Assembly (NCBI RefSeq): GCF_025602895.1
Contig: NW_026516528.1
Coordinates: 1-26,320, forward strand
From: Polychytrium aggregatum
Taxonomy: Eukaryota; Chytridiomycota; Chytridiomycetes; Polychytriales
Direction of reading: 5' to 3'
DNA: 26,320 nucleotides
Shown: piece by piece, positions 18,054 through 26,320 of the stretch
Numbering within the stretch: position 1 is the first letter of the stretch
How the letters are laid out: each line of letters begins with the position of its first letter
Made by a program: the position numbers and the translations under genes
The notes under the pieces: generated by a model
Told to the model about the DNA's origin: nothing
What the model saw: only the letters and a program-made list of their open reading frames with translations
Databases searched by the model: none

Positions 18054-18895
18054 AGCCCGGTGCGGCGGAGATGCTGTGAAGCAGCTGGATATAGTCTGAG
18101 GGAGAGAAAACAAACAAACAAACAAACAAACAAATCCATCCACACGCTTCACAAACGAGTCCCTCTGATGCAGCCACAACCATGCTCCCGCTTGGGACTA
18201 TACTATGATACTGCGGCGATGGTGGTGGGAGGGAGGGGGACTGCGCTGGTGGTATCCCTTCTAGAAACGAAGAAGCACCAACGTGAGGAAGCCACATGTC
18301 CGTCGGTTTGATCCAGATCATGATCCTCTGTAGCGGTCGCTGATCTCGCCAACAAATTCTCGTGGCTAGATAGTCGCAGCTGTGCGATTGCTCCCTGTTA
18401 TCGTCGACGATCAAAACACTGTCGTTGGTCCGGGTAATTTGGCTAGGAGCCAACGGCTTGGATACGCCACGCAGTGATGTTGCACGGGGAGATCAATAGC
18501 CAGCCCTTCGTCGTCGATGATGCGCTGCATCGTTTATTGAGAACCGTATGGGACACTGGCCACCTCATTGGTGATTCAGGCCAGTCGTCTCCGGTTGGAT
18601 CAGTCCACAGCCTCTTGCCCGCCCATGAACGAGCCGCTCAGATGCATAGCCCCCCCCCCGTCGAGCTTCCGCGGCTGGACGGCCGTTTGTGGATCGTCGT
18701 TGTGAATGATGAGCGTGCGTACCCAGTCGATAACAGCAACGATCAAAAGCAAGAGTAGAGGGACACGTCGTGCTTCATTCTGTGGGGATTGTATTCTAGC
18801 TCCTCCAGCGCTTCGCGCAGCTTCCAATCACCGATCTAGCAATAAAGTCTGACGGCAGCAACGCGGAAGACAGGCGTCTGGCCGTTGGCCATGGT
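18054..18895. other. Convergent intergenic region between PPP4R3 and UTP7
   Basis: 842 bp between two 3' ends. It holds a (CAAA)n tract at about 18107-18134 and a run of nine C ending near 18659. Short open frames here show no protein-like features. I see no RNA gene. Confidence 0.6.
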
Positions 18896-21556
18896 CTAGA
18901 TCTTGGCTTTCTTGGCAAAGCGGGCAAGCGGATCATATGACTTTTCCGGTTCGGCCTCGCCGCGCTGTCGCTTGATATTGGCAGCGCGCTCTTGCTTTTC
19001 CTTCTCAAGTCTCTCGCGTAGTTTCGTCTGAGAAGAATTATAAAGTTCAGCATCTAATGCACATGGCCCAAAGCAACCCAATCGGTATAGAGGCTGGGGA
19101 CAAGCTTAGCTTGGCGGTGTGGGTTGCTCCAGAATATCTGGGCTGGCATCGGCAGCTCCTTTCGCACAGCTTACCTTGTTTCCATCAATCACATTGGTCT
19201 GTTTGCGCAAGTACCGCCTCATGGACGACGACTTGCCTCGCTTTTTCAGTTTGGGCTGGAACTTCTCCTGGGGATGGTTGGCCTCGTACTCAAGTCGTTG
19301 CTCCTCCACAATGACCTCTTTGGGGGCGCGATCGACGGCGCCGACAAAGTTGGGATTCAGGGCAATGGTCTCGGGCTGGAGCTTGTCCAGCAGGCTGTGG
19401 ACTTCCGACTCTTGTCGCTGCTTCTTTGTTTGGTAGGGGTTTGCTTCGAAGGTGTCAAAGTTGGGCTCGCCTGATCCTGGAATGACGATGCTCGAGATGC
19501 CCCTGCTGTGTCCGATACCGAGCACATCTTCATATGGGCAAAAGTTGAGATCCTGGACGACCGAGCCTGGCATCAAGTGGGTCATGTACGGCGCCTTTTG
19601 CTTTGTGATAAAGGCGTCTTTCCAGACTTGGATGTTGGGTCCGTAGCCCACAGCCAGCAAGCCCTTCTGACTGATGCTGAGTGTGGATGCCGGCGTGGCT
19701 GTAAAATACTCGTTTAGGCACTTGTATGTCCGAATATCCCAGATCTTCATTTGTCCATCCAGGCCAGAGGTGGCCATATAGCTAGGGTGCAGTAGCAGCG
19801 AGTGAGTGCGTCCAAGTTAGTTGATCAACACCCACACTTGGCCATAGGTTGCCGGGATTCGCCCTGGATACCATACGCGAACAGCCACAACAGCCACAAG
19901 ACAAGCAACGGCATCGGCTTATCCTGACCCAGGATTAGCGACCACAGCGCCAACACAGCAACCCAGCTCCACAAAAGTCCAGATCGGCAGCTCGCAAACA
20001 AATACTCACTATCCGCCGCGATCGACTGCAATTGCTTGAACCGGGCCCTTATGGCACAGCATCTTGACCAAAGGTTCGCTCATCGTCGGCGACCACATCG
20101 TCACAGTGCCATTTGAGTGACCCAGAGTCATGATTCCGTTGTACGGATTTTGCGCCAGGGCATTGCAAGGCCCGAGCTTAGTCCGCCATTCAGCCACGAG
20201 CTTGCCAGTCGAAGTATCCTGATACAGAATCCAGCCCGGGGTTCCCACCGACACCAATAGAAAGTGGTACGGCAAGAAATCGAGCTTGTTGACGTCGATG
20301 TGCTTGCGCAGACAGTGGATTTCGAGGCCGGTGTTGTCATAGATGTATGTGTACTTTTTCTGAGCCACAGCAAACATGGTCTCGTTGTGAAGCCACTTGA
20401 CGTCCCGAACGGTTTCTTTCAAATGAAGTTCGCAGCCAAGACGTCCTGTTTTCCAATCAAAGGTGGCCACATGGCCTTTTCGGCCTCCGATTAAAATGTG
20501 TCGGCCGTTGCGAGTGTAGTCCATAGCATAGGGGCCAAAGTCGGGGAGCTGCAAATCAAACATCTGCGTGTCGAGACATTGGTTAGAAATTTGGTCATCG
20601 GCTCGTTTATGACGACAGCGTGCCTACAGACACGGTCTCTTGACAGAGACAGCCAATATTGCTTCGTGTACCTTTGCAGAGGTGTTGATGTCTACGTGCT
20701 TGGAGATCTCGTCCTGTGTGAACTTGAAGGTTCGCTCCATCCCTTCGGCCTCGAGGTAGCTGTGGGAGAATGGCGATGCTCCAATGATCAGAACGAAGCA
20801 TGGTGACGATTTGTTGGGCCCAGGAAGCTCACCGCCGACTTGGTCGTCATGGGGGGTGCACACCAAATTTGGCCACCTGGGTCCTTCCCTGAAACGCCGA
20901 TTGCTGTGGGCACCAAGCAGATCGCGCAAAGCTTGCATCGGGTCACCGGACTTCGGCTATAGTGCACGTACCCAGCCTCCTCTGGCAGCAGCAGCTCGGA
21001 CTGAGCAGCTTTGATTGACGCATCTTCGAATCGCTTGAAAGTCTTCTTGAGCGTACCCTTCAGCTTGCGATCTTCGATATTCTGGCAGTTCCCAAAAAGA
21101 CATCCCGTAAGTACAGCAAGCCATGCCAGGACAGCGCTGCATCTGCAGCAGAGTGCGACAGTCGGCCAGCCAGTCAAGCTTGGCTGCAGCCCGGTCTTCG
21201 CAGTTCCGTACAGCCAGCGTGAGTAGATGCATGGCGTATGCGCGGCATGAGGGCTCTGCATTTCACATCGAGAATTATGCCTCATGCTCTTCCAGGCGAC
21301 CCTGCTTTTCTTTGTAGCGCTGTTGCCGACGGAGCCCGTCGAATTAGGCCAACCCTACCTTGAGCGGGAGGGCGTGGGGCGTTGGGTTTCGATCGTATTT
21401 CTTGGACGCTTGAAGGTGTCGATTGGGCTTGGGCTGGGCCTTTACATCCCTCTTCTGTTTGGGGGGTTGGCTGCCCTTGGCTTTGGGGCTCGCCTCTGGC
21501 TGCGATCCAAAGGATTTGCGTCCAGACGAGGGACGGCTGTCTTTGGCGTCGGACAT
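18896..21556 (-). CDS. UTP7: UTP7 / WDR46 (BING4), small-subunit processome WD40 protein
   Basis: A nucleolar protein of the U3 small-subunit processome needed for 18S rRNA maturation. Six exons on the minus strand: 21556-21359, 21081-20972, 20759-20672, 20563-20010, 19781-19175, 19027-18896; introns of 277, 212, 108, 228 and 147 bp are GT-AG with matching phases. Total 1689 nt, 562 aa, close to the 554 aa of yeast Utp7. The start MSDAKDSRP is the ATG followed by a basic, disordered tail. Next come the family-typical linker ([46 protein letters not shown]), WD40 repeats from [20 protein letters not shown] through [17 protein letters not shown], the BING4CT region ([37 protein letters not shown]) and a basic C-terminus. 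It is divergent from the DUF4604 gene. Confidence 0.94.
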
Positions 21557-21922
21557 GGATGCCGTGGGTATGCGGTGCTGTGCGAGGAGGGGGCTACTTG
21601 TTGGTTCAGGCTCTCGGGCGTGCAGCACTCGGTCTTGCTCTGACGCTGCCTGGTTCTGCCTGGCTCTGCCTGGTTCTGCCTGGTTCTGCTTGATGTTGCT
21701 TGATGTTGCCTGATGCCGATCTCGTATCGTCCCGCACCACAGTCCCCACAACAGAAAAAAATCACACCCAAATGAATTTCATTTTGCTGCTCGGTGCTGG
21801 CCAATGGCGTTGCGCGCCGGCATAAACCACGTGCGCGAAACTCCGACTCGGCCAGGGCCAGGGCCCAGCCAACAAGCAACCCACATTCTGCCTGCAACCT
21901 GGACAACTGCCGTGCCGCAACC
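21557..21922. promoter_or_regulatory. Shared divergent promoter, UTP7 (minus) and DUF4604 gene (plus)
   Basis: 366 bp separate the two start codons, which point away from each other. No strong TATA box is seen. A tandem array of 10-bp units occupies 21646-21715. The two genes probably share regulation, as expected if both serve ribosome or nucleolar functions, but this is inference. Confidence 0.55.
21646..21715 (+). repeat. Tandem repeat of 10-bp units (CTGCCTGGTT) in the divergent promoter
   Basis: Seven consecutive 10-bp units: four close to CTGCCTGGTT, then three degenerate toward TTGCTTGATG. It ends just before the likely core promoter region of the plus-strand gene and lies 90 bp upstream of the UTP7 ATG. 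Confidence 0.85.
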
Positions 21923-22560
21923 ATGAGCGATAAAAGCAAGTCCAGTTACAACTTCAGGTGCGCATCGTTCACCCAGTGTGCAAGACACTTGTCCCGGTCG
22001 CATCTCGGGCTGGCGCTTGCCCGCCGTCTCGAAGGGCTAAACCCGCCGCCTTCGCCCTCACCACTCCAAACAGACAGAGCCTGTCCTTCCAGGCAGACGT
22101 GCCAGACTTTCTGAAAAAGCTGCACGGCCAGGCGTCTTTGAGACCCGAGACCACCGGAATTCTAACCAAAAACAGCAAGCCGGTCCCTCAAGCCTTGGAG
22201 GATGACGCCGACGATGACGGCCCGGCATACCCAGACGCCGAGGATGAGAAGCCACAGTACGTGCTTGAGAAGGGTATAACGGACCTCGAAGTTGAGCGTG
22301 AGCTTGGTCAAGACATTCTTGCGGCCCTGCGAGAGGACAAGCCGGATCCGGGCGAGACACAGCGTACTGGTGGCTCCGCCGGTGATCCATCCAGGCCCGG
22401 CGGCAGGGTCTCTGAGACCAAAACATCCAGCCTCGGGGTCAAATCAAACAAGATTCTGGAAAAGAAAAAGAAGATGGATGCAAAAAAGAAGGATCTACTC
22501 AAGGGTGTCAAGCAGGTCAAGAACAAAGCGCTGCTATCCTTTGACGACGATGAAGCATAG
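21923..22560 (+). CDS. DUF4604 / KIAA1143-like small protein
   Basis: Function unknown in this conserved eukaryotic family. Two exons: 21923-21957 and 22074-22560, joined through a 116-bp GT-AG intron (an acceptor six bases later, giving exon 2 from 22080, also keeps frame); 173 aa. The first exon gives MSDKSKSSYNF, matching the conserved start of the family, and exon 2 continues ADVPDFLKKLHGQ. The middle is acidic and low in complexity; the end has a lysine-rich helix (KILEKKKKMDAKKK) and the family's C-terminal LLSFDDDE motif. The protein is hydrophilic with no membrane segment. It is transcribed away from UTP7. Confidence 0.82.
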
Positions 22561-22916
22561 ATCCAGCCGCCAGGCCGATGGCAGTGGCGTTGGCCGGCCA
22601 CGGCTTGCCTCTCCCCTTCCCCACAGGATTGATTGGACTTTGATGTACAAAACCAACAATGGCTTTGATCCTCTGTCAGACTGTGAGATCGGAGCCTCTT
22701 CCCCGCCAGCAATTCCCACCGACGACAGCGGGCCCTTCGCCGATGCCTATCCTTGGGGAGCTGGCCACTGTCCGCTTCGGAGATTCTTTGCTCGCTCCAA
22801 ACCCAAACAGACCCGAATAGATAGCCCTATTCCGCAATTGCCACGTCTGAGCTATCCAAAGATCATTTCCTGAATAGTCTGTTGGTTTGCGTTTGAGAGT
22901 TGATCAACAACGAGAA
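22561..22916 (+). other. Intergenic region, possible 5' exon of the TBC-TLDc gene
   Basis: An ATG at 22643 opens 77 codons to a stop at 22871 (starts MYKTNNGFDPLSDCEIG). The composition is protein-like, but I recognise nothing in it. It could be an upstream exon spliced into the next gene or part of its leader; no splice pair is compelling. No RNA gene is seen. Confidence 0.3.
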
Positions 22917-25433
22917 ATGCCAAACCCTGCCTGGGTGAACCTGAGAACCTACGAGGCCGATCCTCCATTTGCAGTAAATGCTCGCTATCTCCTCTCCCGC
23001 TGACGACCCAACCGTTGCAATCAGCAAAGAGGCTCTCGGTTTCCCAGAGCACATGTGCAATGACTGATACGGCTCGGCCTTAGCAGCAAGCTCACTGGCG
23101 TGCTTTCTCGTGTCGCCAGGGCTGGGAAGCTGAATGGGACGACCAGAAACTCGAGCGACTCTATCGGAGCGACAACCTCGGCGACACCAAGCTCAAGAAG
23201 ATGGTGCGGAGAGGAATCCCGGACTCGCTGCGAGGTAGCCGCCTGAGCCATGCGTACATAGCTGCCCCTATGCTGCAGCTTGGTGAGCCAGGGCTTCGAA
23301 TCGATTACGGCAGCGTCTGAACATTCTCGTCCATAGGCCATGTCTATGCAAAGCTACTGAAGCTCGGCGAGCTCGATGGTAAGTACATTTCAGGTGAAAC
23401 AGTCTCTTCCCCTGACAGCCCTCCCCCCTGCCTCTGCATAGCTGCTTCATCCAGATCCATATCCAGACCCATATCCAGATCCAGACCCATATCTAGATCC
23501 AGAGATGCAAGCTCGTTCCCATAGCCGGATGGGCGCGTGCCTGTGGCAAGTCCTGTCCATTTCCCTCACTGCTGATGATATTCCTCCGGGTACTTGATCC
23601 AGAGCATGACCGGAACTTTGAGATTGCAAAAATGCGGGTGTACGGCGAAGGAGCCATGACCGACAATCCGATCGCACCGACCTTTGGCGGCCGCTCGTTT
23701 CGGTACAAGTTGAGCCTGAACAACGCTGGACGCACTCAGATGGAACACATCCTTTGCATCCTGGCCTACGACTTTCCGAATCTAGAATACTGTCCGTTCG
23801 TGCCGGCGCTGACGGCCATGCTTTGTCACCACATGAACTCTGCCGACGATGCCCTCGGCGCCATGGTGTGCATAGTGCGCAAATCGCTCGGAGAGACTCT
23901 CGTGACGGCGCGGAAAGGCGTCTCGGATCGATGGGAGTTTTTCCCGACATATCGAAAGGAGGTCAAACTCATGTCACGGGCTTTTGGGAACATGCTCTAC
24001 AAGTGCCTGCCCAAGGTTCACGCCAAGTTAGTCGAGCTACAAGAGAGAGACGAGAGCCCCATTTGGAGCTCGTGGCTATCGGATATGCTCGCTGATGTTC
24101 TGCCTCAACCGATCCTGTGGCGGCTCTTGGATGACTTCCTGGTCGAGGGCTACAAGCCGCTCTTTCGGTTCTGCGCCGCCCTGCTCAAAATTTACCAGGG
24201 CCAGATTATGGAAGCGCAGACTTCTCAGCAGGTGCTGGCCTTTCTGACGCCGCACAACATCCTCTGTTCGGCCAACGAGGTAGCCGAAGAGGCTTGGATG
24301 GTCAAGTTTGATCGGGCGAACATCACCAAAATGCTTGTCCACCACCGGAGCCTTACAGCAATCAGCATATCGGACGACTTGCATGAGATACAGTACAAGT
24401 ATCAGCGGGCTACTCCGCGCCTCAAGGAAACGAGCAGCATTCTGGATGAAGACCACTGGATTGCAGTGTGGTCGTGGATTCCTCCAGCGCAGCGGGTTGT
24501 GGATGTCGAGCTGCTCTTTACGACATCACGCCATGGCTATCATATATCCACCCTGTTTCATAGTGCCAGTGACATCAAGCCCACTCTCCTTGTCGTCAAG
24601 ACCTCAACCGGCGAGATCTTTGGAGCCTACATTTCGTCAGAGTGGCCTACCTCCCACGACCAACAGGGAAGATTTTCTGGAAACGGTAGGTTTGAGCCAG
24701 AGTCCTTGGGTTGTCTTCATGTCTCGACCCTTGGCCCAATGGCCGAGCTTGGCATGCATCCGCGATGGCAATTTTTGCTTCGCGGTGTTGATGGTTGCGT
24801 TTGAAATAGCTCTTTCGACGACAAGATCTTCTGTGGCTGGCTGTATGACTCTCATCCCGCTGTCACTTGTCTGATCACCCATAGGCGAGTCGTTTCTGTT
24901 TATGCTGGAGCCACGAGCCAAGATGTATCCTTGGGTCGGTCGGGATATAGAGTTCATGGACGCTATCGAGCGAGAGATTGTCCAGAGCCAGGCATCCATG
25001 TTCATCATGGCCACTCGCAAGGATCTATCCATCGGGGCTGGCGGGTAAGGATGTTGCCGTGCGATCCACCCATAACATGCACATCCCGGATTGCTGGCCA
25101 TGATCGTAACAGGCTGGCCATGGTCGTGACAGGCTGGCCGTGGTCGTAACAGGCTGGCCATGGTCGTAACAGGCTGGCCATGGTCGTAACAGGCTGGCCA
25201 TGGTCGTAACAGGCTGGTCGTGTGTGTGGGCATCGCCGTGCCACATTCCCATGCTCATCCGCCCCATCCGTTGTTTGATCGCCTAACGCAGGGGCGAAAT
25301 TGGATTGTATTTGGACGAGACCCTTCAAAGGGGAAGCACTGGCCCGTGCATGACCTTCGGCAACGACCCTCTCACCGGTTCAAATGCCCGATTCTTCGAG
25401 ACCCACAGCGTCGAGCTCTTTGCTTTCCTCTGA
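22917..25433 (+). CDS. TBC and TLDc domain protein (TBC1D24-like)
   Basis: This domain pair is that of animal TBC1D24/Skywalker, which acts in vesicle traffic and oxidative-stress resistance through phosphoinositide binding. Six exons: 22917-22973, 23120-23234, 23337-23378, 23603-24685, 24885-25044, 25292-25433, all GT-AG with matching phases; 1599 nt, 532 aa (human TBC1D24 is about 559). The TBC domain begins at KMVRRGIPDSLRGHVY (residues about 44-60) and runs to about 270 (LLDDFLVEGYKPLFRFCAALL). The position of the catalytic YxQ glutamine reads YCP (residues 134-136), so Rab-GAP activity is doubtful, as in TBC1D24. TLDc spans about 350-532 (HWIAVWSWIPP, LLVVKTSTGEIFGAYIS, GESFLFML, GEIGLYLDETLQRG, CMTFGNDPL, SVELFAF). 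The start MPNPAWVNLR was chosen because it joins in frame to exon 2; a further upstream exon is possible. Confidence 0.88.
23449..23504 (+). repeat. ATCCAGA/ATCCAT tandem repeat in intron 3 of the TBC-TLDc gene
   Basis: About four to five irregular 12- to 18-bp units built from ATCCAGAYCCAT lie within intron 23379-23602. The sequence is rich in CAG triplets close to the acceptor region. Confidence 0.8.
25093..25220 (+). repeat. 20-bp minisatellite, about 6.4 copies, in the last intron of the TBC-TLDc gene
   Basis: The unit is GCTGGCCATGGTCGTAACAG. Six head-to-tail copies, the last three identical and the first three with one change each, plus a partial copy fill half of the 247-bp intron 25045-25291. 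No spacers separate the units. Confidence 0.92.
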
Positions 25434-25618
25434 AGAAGTGGCATTGCCCAGCGCAAGCAAATGAAAACGGGGCATCCTGTTTCGTCACCCACCAGCTAGC
25501 ATTTGGGATGTGCACGGCAATATACTCATAATGACTATCTACCCTTGGAAGCAGGGCAAGATGTGCCTCCAGTCTTTGCCCTCTGTGAACATCGCAACCC
25601 AGCAACGCCAATTCAGTC

Positions 25619-26267
25619 TCACAAAAAGACTCCATCGCTTGAGTCGATCCGAGTGGGCGCTGCATTGACTTCTGCACCTAGCGAGGACGTTGGAGGCACA
25701 GACTCTGGGGGAGCGGGGGCAGAGGAACGGACAGCAGGCCCAACGATCTCGCCGAGGCAGTCTTCAGATCGATGGGGCCCCGATAGCTGCATGATCTTGA
25801 GCTCGATGGCTTTGATTGCCTTGCTCTGACGGTCAATGACAGCAATATTCTCCGAGATGGCCTATGGTGAGCATTGGCGCAATAGGGACAGAGATGTTGT
25901 TTCGATGCGTGAGCCGGCGTACCATCGATCGTACACCCCATCCGATCATCGGCATGGGAATGCAGACAACGGCTTGCACAATCGCAGATTGTAAGGCCAG
26001 TCCGCATCGCCCCTCCTTCCTCTGGCCACAGAGAGCTCAAACCTCCAAGAAATCTGGGTCGGTCTCGTCTGCTTCCCGCATCTCCTCGTTCGACTTGAAA
26101 AGAAAGGCCACCGAACGCTTCAGCCGCTCACGCTCGTTGTGCAGATAAGCGAGATCGTCTGCGACCGCTTCTGGCAGCGAATAGAGCGCCGAGCTGCGAT
26201 CTTGTTGAGGGTCGGTCGTGGGCCCCGATGGCCGCGGGGTGAAGTAGATTCCTGGCTGGATCTCCAT
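25619..26267 (-). CDS. Small coiled-coil protein, Tma17-like (possible proteasome assembly chaperone)
   Basis: Two exons on the minus strand, 26267-26043 and 25861-25619, joined by a 181-bp GT-AG intron in phase 0 give 155 aa, near the 150 aa of yeast Tma17/Adc17. The splice creates DPDFLEAISENIAVID, a continuous helix that neither exon shows alone. The core LAYLHNERERLKRSVAFLFKSNEEMREADETD followed by DPDFLEAI and EN-VI resembles the fungal Tma17 pattern; that protein helps assemble the proteasome base and associates with ribosomes. The C-terminal 60 residues are Pro/Ser-rich and disordered. The Met at 26267 is the first seen, but the frame stays open to the window edge (NRPLPIIDSA precedes it), so the true start may lie upstream. 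The family assignment is by pattern only. Confidence 0.6.
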
Positions 26268-26320
26268 GGCCGAGTCGATGATCGGCAACGGGCGATTCGG
26301 ACGAGTGTTTTGGCAGGAAA

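Noticed and set aside
18474..18758. A 94-codon open frame in the PPP4R3-UTP7 intergenic region
   Set aside because: It contains a nine-C run, shows no conserved-looking segment and lies between two convergent 3' ends, so it is not supported as a gene.
20564..20671. Separate genes for the pieces of UTP7 on the minus strand
   Set aside because: The open pieces join in frame through GT-AG introns into one full-length WD40/BING4CT protein of the expected length.
25093..25220. CRISPR-like array
   Set aside because: The 20-bp units follow each other directly without spacers, lie in an intron of a eukaryotic gene and have no cas genes nearby. It is a minisatellite.

Overview
The window looks like nuclear DNA of a GC-rich, intron-rich fungus, most likely an early-diverging zoosporic (chytrid-type) lineage. 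The evidence is the host genes, which have many short GT-AG introns of about 80 to 360 bp, together with a chromodomain-bearing Ty3/gypsy retrotransposon and a Fanzor (eukaryotic TnpB-like) gene. The species cannot be fixed from the sequence alone.

Positions 1-10944 are one nested retrotransposon block. Element A lies on the minus strand; its 5' LTR is at 10560-10944 and its 3' end lies beyond position 1. It was split inside its reverse transcriptase by a complete plus-strand copy of the same family, element B (2034-7950). B has 385-bp LTRs with no difference seen by eye, TGTGA/TCACA ends and a 5-bp target duplication, AGGCC. B has gag, then pol in the -1 frame with protease, RT, RNase H, integrase and chromodomain. 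I find a GGGAAAC slippery heptamer followed by a perfect 11-bp stem whose loop is complementary to downstream sequence, a textbook -1 frameshift signal. The primer-binding site matches no tRNA end; it is an 11-nt perfect complement of the predicted 5' end of the element's own transcript, as in Tf1-type self-priming elements.

From 10945 to about 11250 lies a diverged LTR of a related family. Directly behind it is a long open frame ending at 12806 that encodes a Fanzor RNA-guided nuclease with RuvC motifs and a CxxC...C zinc ribbon. The Fanzor therefore appears to sit where gag should be, under an LTR promoter. Its start codon is unclear. The 3' flank holds a hairpin followed by seven T.

From 13442 onward the DNA is ordinary host sequence with five genes that I could join exon by exon with frames kept throughout: PPP4R3/Psy2 (plus, 12 exons, 887 aa), UTP7/WDR46 (minus, 6 exons, 562 aa), a DUF4604/KIAA1143-like protein (plus, 2 exons, 173 aa) sharing a 366-bp divergent promoter with UTP7, a TBC-TLDc protein of TBC1D24 type (plus, 6 exons, 532 aa), and a small Tma17-like coiled-coil protein (minus, 2 exons, 155 aa or longer, near the window end). 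These are housekeeping functions (phosphatase targeting, small-subunit rRNA processing, membrane traffic or oxidation resistance, possibly proteasome assembly) and show no operon-like link. Their introns and promoters carry several micro- and minisatellites.
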